NCBI GenBank assembly: GCA_026390775.1
Contig: JAPLFF010000008.1
Span: forward strand, 4,361 to 68,360
Direction of reading: 5' to 3'
From: Ignavibacteriales bacterium
GTDB lineage: Bacteria > Bacteroidota > Ignavibacteria > Ignavibacteriales > Melioribacteraceae
DNA length: 64,000 nt
Positions 26,991 through 36,729 of the stretch are shown here, piece by piece. Each line of letters starts with the position of its first letter. The first letter of the stretch is position 1. Below the pieces are notes generated by a model. It ran no database searches. It had not been told where the DNA came from and saw only the letters and a program-made list of their open reading frames with translations. The translations under genes and the position numbers were made by a program.

Positions 26991-27881
26991 TTAACGTAAA
27001 AAAATAATTGCTACTCCGCTAACAGCAATAAACGCACCCGCTATTGAAATCCAAGAAAGTTTTTCTTTGTAGTAAAAATGCACTAAGGGTAACATAAGAA
27101 TTGGTACGGTTGCCATGATGGTTGATGCAATTCCAACTTTGGTGTGTGAAATAGATATAAGACTAAATGTAATTCCAAGATATGGACCAAATACAGCGCC
27201 TATAAGAGTGAACAAAAATCCTTTTTTATCTTTCATGTAAACTTTTACAGGCTCTCTAAATCTTTTTGTAACGATCACGATCGGATAAATTATTATCACG
27301 GCAGAAGCAATTCTAACAAAACTTGCAAGAAAACCATTTATCTCGCTTTCATTAAAAGCATATTTTGCAAAAATTAATCCGACTGCTTGACCAACAGCCC
27401 CGATCACAGCATAGAATATTCCGCTGTAATCAATTTTATAATTTGATGTAGGTCTTTCTTCTCTTTTGAAAATAACTAATGCTATTCCGAAAACTGTAAC
27501 TGAAATACCAAGTACACCAAGAATGGACAATCTCTCACCCAAAAAGAAAAATGCAAGTAAAGCTGATATAGGAGGAACTAGCGCCATGACTAACATACTT
27601 ATCCTAGCGCCAATATTTCTGAATGCTTTAAATAAAAATGTATCTCCAATTACTAATCCGGCAAATCCGCTTATAGTAAGATTCCAAATTTGATTAGAGG
27701 AGAGGTCAATTTTTACATTTAAAAATATTAACGTAACCGATAAAAATATTAATGCGAGAAACATCCGTGTTACATTTACATACATCGGTCCAACACGTAT
27801 TGATGCTTCAGTAAATGCTATTGAAGACATTGACCAGAAACAGGCCGTCATTAATGCAGTAATTTCACCAAGCAGGGGCAT
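26991..27881 (-). CDS. EamA/DMT-superfamily transporter (1)
   Basis: A 296-residue inner-membrane protein with two EamA repeats of five helices each; the family marks 'ALMTACFWSMSSIAF', 'LVPPISALLAFFFLGERL' and 'MATVPILMLPLVHFYYKEKL' are visible. The last helix, 'ISIAGAFIAVSGVAIIFL', ends the second repeat. Members export metabolites such as amino acids. The substrate is unknown. It is downstream of a glycosyltransferase gene with about 100 bases between. Confidence 0.9.
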   Translation of the reverse strand: MPLLGEITALMTACFWSMSSIAFTEASIRVGPMYVNVTRMFLALIFLSVTLIFLNVKIDLSSNQIWNLTISGFAGLVIGDTFLFKAFRNIGARISMLVMALVPPISALLAFFFLGERLSILGVLGISVTVFGIALVIFKREERPTSNYKIDYSGIFYAVIGAVGQAVGLIFAKYAFNESEINGFLASFVRIASAVIIIYPIVIVTKRFREPVKVYMKDKKGFLFTLIGAVFGPYLGITFSLISISHTKVGIASTIMATVPILMLPLVHFYYKEKLSWISIAGAFIAVSGVAIIFLR

Positions 27882-27983
27882 AATAAATTAGTTATGATTT
27901 ATCAATTATTAGTTATGAATGTTAGAAAATTTTTAATTCAACTCAAGTAGTCTTGGAAATCAACAGTGAATAATTTTGATACT

Positions 27984-28826
27984 CTATTGATGAGACAAAT
28001 CTTTTATTATTCCATAACGTGTGAATACACGTCCATCAGCTTTAATTTTTTCAAATAAGTCTAAATTCTTTTGCGGTCTTGGTTGAAGTAAATGATAAAG
28101 ATGATATTGGATTGCCATGTGATTCAAGGATTTTGTTTTAACATCATTTAATTCAAGACGGAATTGAATATCGCTGTCCTCACCAACAGAAGGAGCTTCA
28201 TATCGTTCGTCGAAACCATTAATTGCAAGAATATCATTTTTATGAATTGAAAAGTTAGAGCCAAGGAGTCCACGATACTTTTTGTTAAAAATTTTTCTGA
28301 GAAAGTGATTCTTAAAATAAAATCCTTTTTCAACATCAGTAGAATAGCCGAATATACTATCGAGCATAAGCTTAAAATATTTTCCTTCTAAATAACCAGA
28401 CTTAATTTTTTCTTCATCCAATGTATCTGTTATTTTTTGCGACATATTTATTCTTCGACCTGTCAAACATGTTTTTTCTTTTCTGTTTTGGAAATGCTCT
28501 TTTACAAATTCAGAATGAGGTATACAGTCTCCATCAATGATGATCAAATAATCGGTATTTGCAGCTTGAATAGCCCGGTTTAGAATTCGATTTTTTCTAA
28601 AACCAATGTCTTCATGCCAAACATAATAAACCGGAAAACTAATTTTACTAATTAGACTTTTAATTTCCTTAACAGCATTTTCGTTTGAGCCATCATCTGC
28701 CAGAATAATTTCAAAGTTAGTAAAAGATTGATTTTCGAAACCGGCTAAAACTAATTTCAAATAATCAATTCGGTTATAAATAGAAATAATAACAGAAACT
28801 AGAATATTATTGGGCATCTCTTTCAT
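27984..28826 (-). CDS. Glycosyltransferase family 2 (chondroitin-polymerase-like)
   Basis: A 280-residue GT-A enzyme. The N-terminus has 'VSVIISIYNRIDYLKLVL', the nucleotide-binding 'ILADDGSNE' and the DXD-like 'IIIDGDCIPHSEF'. The second half has 'YRGLLGSNFSIHKNDILA' and 'GFDERYEAPSVGEDSDI', as in the galactosyltransferase-like C-terminal part of polysaccharide synthases. The start could also be the Met at residue 4. The glnA stop lies upstream by about 27 bases. The acceptor is not known. Confidence 0.9.
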   Translation of the reverse strand: MKEMPNNILVSVIISIYNRIDYLKLVLAGFENQSFTNFEIILADDGSNENAVKEIKSLISKISFPVYYVWHEDIGFRKNRILNRAIQAANTDYLIIIDGDCIPHSEFVKEHFQNRKEKTCLTGRRINMSQKITDTLDEEKIKSGYLEGKYFKLMLDSIFGYSTDVEKGFYFKNHFLRKIFNKKYRGLLGSNFSIHKNDILAINGFDERYEAPSVGEDSDIQFRLELNDVKTKSLNHMAIQYHLYHLLQPRPQKNLDLFEKIKADGRVFTRYGIIKDLSHQ

Positions 28827-28853
28827 TTGCTTTTAAATAAACCACTTTCTAAA

Positions 28854-30233
28854 CTATAATGTAAAATACATTTTGTACTCAAACGGATGCGGCATTGTAC
28901 CAATAGCATGAATCTCTTCACTTTTAACCTTTACCCATTGTTCTAAAAGTTCATCATTAAAAATATTTCCGCGTTTCAAGAAATCATTATCAGCTTCCAA
29001 AGCATCTATTGCTTCGGTAAGATTACGCGGAAGCATTTTCACTTTGTGGAGATCTTCTTCTAAAAAGTTTTTATCATATGGACCGAAACCTTCTTTCACA
29101 GGATCAATTTTATTTACAACACCATCCATACCGGCAAGAAGCATTGCGGTTAAGCACAGATACGGATTCATCGTTGCATCAGGCGGGCGGTATTCAAATC
29201 GTGTCTCATCCGGATTGTTAACATATTGAGGAATTCGAATTGCAGATGCGCGGTTGCCTTGTCCGTAAGTCATTGCAACCGGAGCTTCAAAACCCGGGAC
29301 TAGACGTTTGTAGGAATTTGTACTTGGATTTGTAAAAGCTGAAAGAGCCGGGCCATGTTTCAACATTCCGCCCATAAAAAATCTTCCAAGTTCGTTCATG
29401 TTTCCGTATTCACCTTTTTTGTAGAACGCATTCTTTCCTTTCTTTGTCAGAAACAAATGTAAATGCAATCCGTTGCCGGGTTGTTGATACATCGGCTTCG
29501 GCATAAATGTGATGAATAAATTTTTCTGTCTTGCAAAATTAAACAGTACATATTTTGCAGTGATTATATTATCGCCGGTTGTAAGAAGATCATTAAAATA
29601 AGTTTCTATTTCCTGCTGTCCTCGCTCTCCGGTTTCGTGATGATGGTATTTAACTTTTATACCATATTTCTGCAATAACTTGGATGCTTCATCGCGAAAG
29701 TCGTCATAAAGATCGAAAGGATTTGCGGCATGGTATGCGCGTTTATAAAATTCTTCGTTATGTTCAACACGGTAATAAGAAGTTGCTGTGCGCGTATCGT
29801 AATCAACATTTGAAAAAATATAAAACTCAAATTCAGGTCCCCACCAAGATTTATCAGCACCCGTGACTTTTTTCAACAATAGCTCGGCTTGCATAGCAAT
29901 ATATCTGCCGTCTTGAGAAAAGCGTGATCTTTTCAAATCTGTTAACATAATGTTTGAATAGAAACTGAGCGTCGGTGCATCACGGAAAAGATCAATCACA
30001 GCAGTTTCTAAATCCGGAATTAAAATCATGTCGCTGTTTTCAACTTTTCTAAATCCAAAACTTGAGCCATCGAATCCAACACCTTCGGAAATTAATTTGT
30101 TCATAATGTTTTCATGTACAGGAAGAGAAATGTGATGTAGTCTTCCGGAAAGATCAATACACTTTAAATCAATTACTTCAATTTTATTTTTCTTAATGAT
30201 ATTGTTGATTGATTGAATTGATTGCTTAGACAT
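28854..30233 (-). CDS. glnA: Glutamine synthetase type I
   Basis: A 459-residue GSI that condenses ammonia and glutamate. The N-terminal beta-grasp has 'GFDGSSFGFRKVENSDMIL'. The catalytic domain has 'WWGPEFEFYIF' (metal ligands), 'NGLHLHLFLTKKG' with the His, 'NPSTNSYKRLVPGFEAPVA' and 'IRIPQYVNNPDETRFEYRPP'. The adenylylation loop region reads 'DLHKVKMLPRNLTEAI', with no Tyr, so it looks like the non-adenylylated alpha subtype; this is an inference. It follows an enolase terminator and is probably transcribed from the short gap 30234-30313. Confidence 0.95.
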   Translation of the reverse strand: MSKQSIQSINNIIKKNKIEVIDLKCIDLSGRLHHISLPVHENIMNKLISEGVGFDGSSFGFRKVENSDMILIPDLETAVIDLFRDAPTLSFYSNIMLTDLKRSRFSQDGRYIAMQAELLLKKVTGADKSWWGPEFEFYIFSNVDYDTRTATSYYRVEHNEEFYKRAYHAANPFDLYDDFRDEASKLLQKYGIKVKYHHHETGERGQQEIETYFNDLLTTGDNIITAKYVLFNFARQKNLFITFMPKPMYQQPGNGLHLHLFLTKKGKNAFYKKGEYGNMNELGRFFMGGMLKHGPALSAFTNPSTNSYKRLVPGFEAPVAMTYGQGNRASAIRIPQYVNNPDETRFEYRPPDATMNPYLCLTAMLLAGMDGVVNKIDPVKEGFGPYDKNFLEEDLHKVKMLPRNLTEAIDALEADNDFLKRGNIFNDELLEQWVKVKSEEIHAIGTMPHPFEYKMYFTL

Positions 30234-30272
30234 TATAACCTCAAAAAAATATTTAGAATTATAGAGACAAAA

Positions 30273-30296
30273 AAGCCCCCGATCATTCGGAGGCTT
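30273..30296 (-). terminator. Terminator of eno
   Basis: The stem AAGCCCCCGA (30273-30282) pairs with TCGGAGGCTT (30287-30296), one mismatch, around a four-base loop; on the minus strand a T tract follows. It lies 18 bases after the eno stop codon. Confidence 0.78.
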
Positions 30297-30313
30297 ATCA
30301 ATAAATCTATTAA

Positions 30314-31693
<1,380 letters not shown>

Positions 31694-31825
31694 TTACACA
31701 TTTGCTTAAATCTAAGTTTTGATTGATTATATGAATGGTTATATTTCTTATTAGAATTCATATGTTGATAGAAAAAGAAAATCTTCGGCATAGAATCAAA
31801 GAGATTCTCTTTCCACAAAGGATTT

Positions 31826-31898
31826 ACCCCGGTAGCTCAGTGGATAGAGCAAGAGTTTCCTAAACTCTGGGTCGGAGGTTCGATTCCTCTCCGGGGTA
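31826..31898 (+). tRNA. tRNA-Arg (anticodon CCT)
   Basis: The cloverleaf reads: acceptor ACCCCGG (31826-31832) with CCGGGGT (31891-31897), D-arm GCTC-AGTGGATA-GAGC and anticodon arm AGAGT-TTCCTAA-ACTCT with anticodon CCT (reads AGG). The T-arm is GGAGG-TTCGATT-CCTCT with one G-T pair, and A73 is the discriminator. CCA is not encoded. No intron or odd loop is seen. Confidence 0.95.
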
Positions 31899-31933
31899 CA
31901 AAAATTAGTCATTTATTTTGAAAAGGAGCTATC

Positions 31934-32212
31934 ATGAGAAGAATACTGGAAATTATTGTCTCCGCGTTAGTAGATGTTGTTTGTTTCTTGCAAGGAAGTA
32001 TCATTGTTGCCTATGCCCTTCTTCACTTTAGCTATAAGGTTGAAGTTGTTAGAGGTGAAGGAATAAATCCTGTAGAGACGCAAAATGTTCCTATTGCGAT
32101 TGGCGGATACTACTTTTTTTCTGATCAGTACATAAAAGTTGCTTTGATTGGATTAGCTCTTATTATTATAGGCTTCTTAATGCGGAGCTGGAGAAAAAGT
32201 TACAATAACTAA
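31934..32212 (+). CDS. Small two-helix membrane protein
   Basis: A 92-residue protein that I cannot assign to a named family. It has two membrane helices: about residues 8-32 ('IVSALVDVVCFLQGSIIVAYAL') and 67-85 ('IKVALIGLALIIIGFLM'), the second followed by a basic end ('RSWRKSYNN'). 'AAAGGAGC' lies seven bases before the ATG. It begins 36 bases after the tRNA-Arg with no terminator seen between, so it may share the tRNA transcript. Only this small gene follows before convergent genes. Confidence 0.75.
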   Translation: MRRILEIIVSALVDVVCFLQGSIIVAYALLHFSYKVEVVRGEGINPVETQNVPIAIGGYYFFSDQYIKVALIGLALIIIGFLMRSWRKSYNN

Positions 32213-32342
32213 TTCTTTTAATCTAATTTAAAGATTAGTGTTTTACATAATTGAAAGGAAAGATTTTTTTCCAATTGATTAAAGAAATGGCTTAATGGGC
32301 AAAAATAACAGTCAACTTATTTTACGGCGATTCAAAACGAAA

Positions 32343-32708
32343 TTATTTTTTAACCGCTGTCCAATTACCTCTTGCATAACTCGCATCCCATTTACCAGAA
32401 CCATTTTGATATGTAAGTGTTCCTTCTACGATACCCATTTTTTGATCCAATGCGATTAAGTCCGCCTGTAAAACTCCTTCTTTCGTAACGTTACCTTTAA
32501 TAGTAACTCCGTAAACATTTCCTTGAAAGTAAACATCTTTAGAGAAAGAAAAATCATTGTTTGCGGAAATATCAAATTCAAAAACCTCTTGAAGATCACC
32601 GTTAAGTTTTAATTCCCATTTCCCTTCAAATGATTCTTTTTGAAATAAACTGCATGATGATAATAAAGCTATGCAGATTAAGTTGATAAAAATAATTTTG
32701 ACTTTCAC
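32343..32708 (-). CDS. Putative lipoprotein (GTG start)
   Basis: A 121-residue exported protein, family not recognised. The signal 'KIIFINLICIALLSSC' has the lipobox L-S-S-C with Cys19, so it should be lipidated and membrane-anchored. The mature part looks like a small beta-barrel ('GKWELKLNGDLQEVFEFDI', 'GVTIKGNVTKEGVLQADLI', 'GTLTYQNGSGKWDASYARG'). GTG at 32708 with GAGG five bases upstream is the only workable start. It starts eight bases after the stop of the helical protein at 32717 in the same operon. Confidence 0.8.
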   Translation of the reverse strand: MKVKIIFINLICIALLSSCSLFQKESFEGKWELKLNGDLQEVFEFDISANNDFSFSKDVYFQGNVYGVTIKGNVTKEGVLQADLIALDQKMGIVEGTLTYQNGSGKWDASYARGNWTAVKK

Positions 32709-32716
32709 ATTAACCT

Positions 32717-33427
32717 CTATTTTATTATTTCAGGATCCAGTCCATGTTCTTCAAATAAATTTTTATACTGCTTTAATACAACCTGCTTAAATTCTTCAAT
32801 AATAGAAATGAATTGAACAAGCGACACATCACCGCCAAATTTGAAATAATACTCTATCAATTGTTCAAGATAAATGTTTGTAAGTTTTGAGATGGTTGCA
32901 AAAGAATCCGTGGTAACATGATCAAGTTTATAAAGATTATCTAATTCTTCGGGCCGAATCAAATCTTCTTCATCAAGAATGGAAAAATCTTCTATTGTAT
33001 TTTCAATAGCACTTCTTTGAGACCAAACACGTGCTAATTGTAATAAAACAGAAATTATTTCTCTTAATTTTTGCTCACGCGATAATTTTAGATCGTCTAA
33101 TGTTTTATCGTTTAGCGAATCCTTAATAGACATAATTTGATATTTATCTAATATGTTTGATAATTTTTCAGACGGTTCAGAACCTAAAACAATTTCTCTA
33201 AATTTTTGTTGAATGTTTTCAGTAAAAGCTATTTGAGTATCGCTGATTACATTATTTCTTGTCAACAAATCAATAATTTCATCTTTGTGTTCAGGATACT
33301 TACGAAGTAAAAATTCCTCCGTGTATTCGAAGTTATTTGAAGAGTTTGCTGGATCATCCATTAAACTTACAAGATATGATTTAAGTTTTAGCAAAATAAT
33401 AAAGAGATCGAATTGTTCTGAACCCAT
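32717..33427 (-). CDS. Hypothetical helical cytoplasmic protein
   Basis: A 236-residue protein, family not recognised. It is rich in Leu, Ile, Glu and Lys and appears all-helical ('DLFIILLKLKSYLVSLM', 'FLLRKYPEHKDEIIDLL', 'LVQFISIIEEFKQVVLKQY'), without Cys motifs, signal or membrane segments. It has 'FFSSMGSEQ'-type features only at low level and no catalytic motif. It begins the two-gene unit with the lipoprotein at 32343. The gap 33428-33688 upstream carries no recognisable gene. Confidence 0.7.
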   Translation of the reverse strand: MGSEQFDLFIILLKLKSYLVSLMDDPANSSNNFEYTEEFLLRKYPEHKDEIIDLLTRNNVISDTQIAFTENIQQKFREIVLGSEPSEKLSNILDKYQIMSIKDSLNDKTLDDLKLSREQKLREIISVLLQLARVWSQRSAIENTIEDFSILDEEDLIRPEELDNLYKLDHVTTDSFATISKLTNIYLEQLIEYYFKFGGDVSLVQFISIIEEFKQVVLKQYKNLFEEHGLDPEIIK

Positions 33428-33688
33428 TAAAGCCTCATTCTAAAATTATTCTTATATCAAAAATATAATATTTTTCTTTTATAATAGAATTAGTAAAGCA
33501 ACCGAGAAGTCAATTATTAATCGTGCTACCTCAACTAGTGTTGCAGCAAAAGGTGATGAAGAAACGGCCGGAATAGTTTAATTAATATTCCGAAGAGAAG
33601 TTTGATTTCGAAAAAAATAAATGACCGATGGAATCAAATATTATAACGAACTTGTTTTGATAATTACTCTTAATTTAAAATTTTGCTT

Positions 33689-34594
33689 TCACTCTATTTT
33701 CATCAAAGAAAACGTCTCTTCGATTGTATGAGCCTTAAAACCGATCTCAGTTTCTGCTTTTATAGTAATTAATCCGGACTTTAATGGTCGGGCTGCAGGT
33801 TGATTTAATTCTTTCGTCAGAATTGGAATTATCAATTTCTCATCAAGACCAAAATATTTTGCAATTCTTAAAGTAAAATCATAACGGGAGATCATCTCGC
33901 GTCCGCCAATATTAAAAATTCCTTCTTTCTTGAATTCAATGATTTTATTCACTGCATTAACAAGATCATCAATATAAGTTGGGTTACCAATTTGATCTGT
34001 TACGATGCGAATTTTCTCTCCTTTTTGTAATGAGTTAATCACCCACTTTACAAAATCCGGACGGCCGTATTTACTCGGTCCGTATAAAATATTTGTTCTA
34101 ACGATTGTATATCTCGTTCCGCTAACGCGAATTGAATTTTCGGAAGCAAGTTTTGTTCTGCCATAATAACCAATCGGATTCGGTTTATCCTCTTCCGCAT
34201 AAGGCCCGTTTTTCCCATCAAAAATATAATCGGTTGAAAAATGAATTAGATGTGCATCTACAGTCCAAGAATAGAATGAAATGTTTTCAACACCGCCAAC
34301 ATTTATTTTCCATACAGTTTCTTTTTCGGTTTCGGATTTATCAACATTAGTAAAAGCTGCCGTGTTAATAATTATATCCGGAAAGAAATCTAAAATTATT
34401 TGTCGTACTTGATTTTTTTGTGAGATATCTAATTGTTTGTATTCAACTTTAGGAATGAACGAGTTCTCTTCTGCAGAAGCACACATTAATTCAACTTGAG
34501 TAGAATTATTAAAAAATTCAGTGAGGCGCTGACCGAGCAAGCCATTAGAACCGATAACTAAAATTCTTTTTTTTATTAGATCACTATCAATCAT
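33689..34594 (-). CDS. RmlD-like SDR (dTDP-4-dehydrorhamnose reductase family)
   Basis: A 301-residue reductase. The NAD(P) motif is 'IGSNGLLGQRL', the active Tyr-Lys is in 'PIGYYGRTKLASEN' and the Ser/Thr in 'HFSTDYIFDGKNGPYAE'; 'QIGNPTYIDDL' and 'FNIGGREMISRYDFTL' are also family features. It fits the last step of dTDP-rhamnose synthesis, and rfbC is present at 38073, but rfbA and rfbB are not in the window; the plain call is the family. It overlaps the PfkB-like gene by eight bases, so the two are co-translated. Confidence 0.85.
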   Translation of the reverse strand: MIDSDLIKKRILVIGSNGLLGQRLTEFFNNSTQVELMCASAEENSFIPKVEYKQLDISQKNQVRQIILDFFPDIIINTAAFTNVDKSETEKETVWKINVGGVENISFYSWTVDAHLIHFSTDYIFDGKNGPYAEEDKPNPIGYYGRTKLASENSIRVSGTRYTIVRTNILYGPSKYGRPDFVKWVINSLQKGEKIRIVTDQIGNPTYIDDLVNAVNKIIEFKKEGIFNIGGREMISRYDFTLRIAKYFGLDEKLIIPILTKELNQPAARPLKSGLITIKAETEIGFKAHTIEETFSLMKIE

Positions 34595-35462
34595 TTAATT
34601 CGATTTCCGGATGACTTGTTAAATCATTTCTCGATGCTGCAACTGCACCGGCTTTGTTAGCTCTGTTTAATGAAATATAAATATCATTTGTTGAAATATA
34701 TGTATAAAAGAAGACCGCCCCAAAGATATCCCCGCAGCCGATTTTATTTACTGAATTAACTTCTATTGCATTAACAAAAAGATTTTTTACTTCCCCTTTA
34801 AACTGACAATAAACTTGAGCTCCACGCTCGCCTTTGGTTATGATTAAAATATTTGGTCCGGATGATAAAATTTTTTCTGCGCTGTTAATTTCATTTTGAT
34901 ATTGAACTATAGTTTCAAGTTCGTTTTCATTGCATTGTAAAATATTAATACAGGAGAGCCATTCATTAACACTGGGGATTAGCCTGAACTCTCTTTTCAT
35001 TTTGTTATCTACTCCGCGCGAAAGCGTATGAACATCAAAATAAATTATACCTTTGAAATTATTACGTATATATTTTATTTGCTCTAATGAAATATCAGCA
35101 CCTGTTATCATATTAATTAAAATTCCATCAAAAATATTCCAATTCGAAACACTTTTAATTGAAAGATTTTCCGTCATATTCTTATAAGTTTCTTCCCGTT
35201 CAGATTCGCTGGATATTTTAAGATATACTTCCGGTATATTTATCAATTTGTTTGTCCGGTCTAATTCTACTTTTGAATAAAGATCTTGGAATAGATGGAA
35301 TGATTTTCTATTCCATCCGGAAAGAAGATAAATTTGATCCGTCGATTTTTTTATGGAATTAATTCCGATGGTTGAATAAAACACCCCACCGGGTTTAGAT
35401 ATTTTTTCTTCCGTGCCTTCAAAATGATCTATAATTGAGTGCCCAATTAGTATGATTTTCAT
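34587..35462 (-). CDS. PfkB-family carbohydrate kinase-like protein
   Basis: A 291-residue ribokinase-like protein. The C-terminal signature is degenerate: 'VNKIGCGDIFGAVFFY' keeps the catalytic Asp in 'CGD' where the classical motif has 'DTTGAGDAF', and 'NILIITKGERGAQVY' is the second motif. The N-terminal lid region 'KPGGVFYSTIGINSI' is shorter than usual. Substrate unknown; partner of the RmlD-like reductase by an 8-base overlap. bshA begins 93 bases away in the other direction. Confidence 0.75.
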   Translation of the reverse strand: MKIILIGHSIIDHFEGTEEKISKPGGVFYSTIGINSIKKSTDQIYLLSGWNRKSFHLFQDLYSKVELDRTNKLINIPEVYLKISSESEREETYKNMTENLSIKSVSNWNIFDGILINMITGADISLEQIKYIRNNFKGIIYFDVHTLSRGVDNKMKREFRLIPSVNEWLSCINILQCNENELETIVQYQNEINSAEKILSSGPNILIITKGERGAQVYCQFKGEVKNLFVNAIEVNSVNKIGCGDIFGAVFFYTYISTNDIYISLNRANKAGAVAASRNDLTSHPEIELND

Positions 35463-35555
35463 TGATAAAAAATTAGCTTATTTTGAACTGTGTGTTATAC
35501 TTTAATTGTTACTAAAATAAACAAGACTAATCTTAAAAAGTAATAGAGAAAATTC

Positions 35556-36683
35556 ATGAAGATCGGAATTACATGCTACCCTACATACGGCGGCAGCGGT
35601 GTTGTTGCAACTGAACTTGGTCTGGCATTAGCTTCTCTTGGGCATCAAGTCCATTTTATCAGTTATGCAATCCCGCATCGGCTTAACAAATTTTTTGAGA
35701 ATGTTTTTTTTCATGAAGTAGAATTAAGTACTTATCCGTTGTTTGAGCATTCACTTTATGATCTTGCTCTTACCAGTAAAATGCTTGAAGTAATAGAGTT
35801 TGAGAGTTTAGATTTGATGCATGTTCATTATGCAATTCCGCATGCTGTGAGTGCATATCTTGCAAGACAAGTTCTCCGCAGATCTAAAAAAGATTTAAAA
35901 TTTATCACAACTCTTCACGGTACGGATATAACTCTAGTTGGATTAGAACCATCATTTATGCCGTTGGTAAAATTTAGTATTGAAGAAAGCGATGGGGTTA
36001 CGGCTGTTTCCAGATTCCTTAAAGAAAAAACACTTACCAATTATAATATTGAAAAAGATATTGAAGTGATCTATAATTTTATTGATATAGAAAAGTATAA
36101 ACCAAAAGAGAGTGAATTGTTTAGAAAGCATATTGCGCCATGCGGTGAAAAGGTTTTAGTTCACACATCTAACTTTCGCCTCGTAAAAAGAGTTGCAGAT
36201 ACAATTCGAGTTCTTGATAAAGTGAGAAAAGAAGTTCCGACAAAGTTAGTTTTAGTCGGAGATGGTCCTGACCGTTCGGACTGCGAACGACTTACACGTG
36301 AACTTGATTTACAAAAAGATGTTATTTTCCTCGGTAAACAAGACGGCTTAACAGAAATCTTAAATGCTGCCGATTTATTTTTGATGCCTTCTCAATCGGA
36401 AAGCTTTGGTTTATCCGCATTAGAAGCAATGGCGTGCGGTGTTCCTGTTGTAAGTACATCCGTTGGTGGTTTGCCAGAACTCAATATTCATAATGAAACC
36501 GGATACATTGCTGAGATTGGCGATATTGATAGAATGGCTAAGTATGCTGTTGAACTTTTGACTAATGAGAAAAGATATAAATCATTTTCAAAAAATTCCC
36601 GTGAGCGTGCAGTAAAGAATTTTGATAAAAATTTAATTGTTCCAAAATATGTTGATTACTACGAGAAAGTTCTTAATTCATAA
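35556..36683 (+). CDS. bshA: N-acetyl-alpha-D-glucosaminyl L-malate synthase BshA
   Basis: A 375-residue GT4 glycosyltransferase that joins UDP-GlcNAc to L-malate, the first step of bacillithiol synthesis. The N-terminus 'KIGITCYPTYGGSGVVATEL' is the family's most characteristic stretch, followed by 'LTTLHGTDITLVG'-like residues ('TTLHGTDITLVGLEPS'), 'SNFRLVKRV', 'LVLVGDGPDRS' and the retaining motif 'SESFGLSALEAMACGVPVVS'. Monocistronic, plus strand, diverging from the sugar-kinase gene. BshB and BshC are not in the window. A bacilliredoxin at 15338 supports bacillithiol use. Confidence 0.94.
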   Translation: MKIGITCYPTYGGSGVVATELGLALASLGHQVHFISYAIPHRLNKFFENVFFHEVELSTYPLFEHSLYDLALTSKMLEVIEFESLDLMHVHYAIPHAVSAYLARQVLRRSKKDLKFITTLHGTDITLVGLEPSFMPLVKFSIEESDGVTAVSRFLKEKTLTNYNIEKDIEVIYNFIDIEKYKPKESELFRKHIAPCGEKVLVHTSNFRLVKRVADTIRVLDKVRKEVPTKLVLVGDGPDRSDCERLTRELDLQKDVIFLGKQDGLTEILNAADLFLMPSQSESFGLSALEAMACGVPVVSTSVGGLPELNIHNETGYIAEIGDIDRMAKYAVELLTNEKRYKSFSKNSRERAVKNFDKNLIVPKYVDYYEKVLNS

Positions 36684-36684
36684 T

Positions 36685-36728
36685 TGTCATTCTGAGATCA
36701 CGCTTTAGCGTGAACGAAGAATCTCAGG
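36685..36728. repeat. Intergenic 'TGTCAYTCTGA' repeat, short copy
   Basis: The sequence runs 'TGTCATTCTGAGATCACGC' then 'GAACGAAGAATCTCAG'. It has the inner palindrome TCACGCTTTAGCGTGA and a stem GAGAT...ATCTC, and no right-hand terminal repeat. It fills the gap between bshA and the convergent ugd. Confidence 0.72.
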
Positions 36729-36729
36729 A

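Noticed and set aside
33428-33688. Short plus-strand coding-like stretch ending '...VAAKGDEETAGIV' in the gap
   Set aside because: It has no start with ribosome-binding site, no family match I can name and only about 30 codons; possibly a decayed fragment but not supportable.
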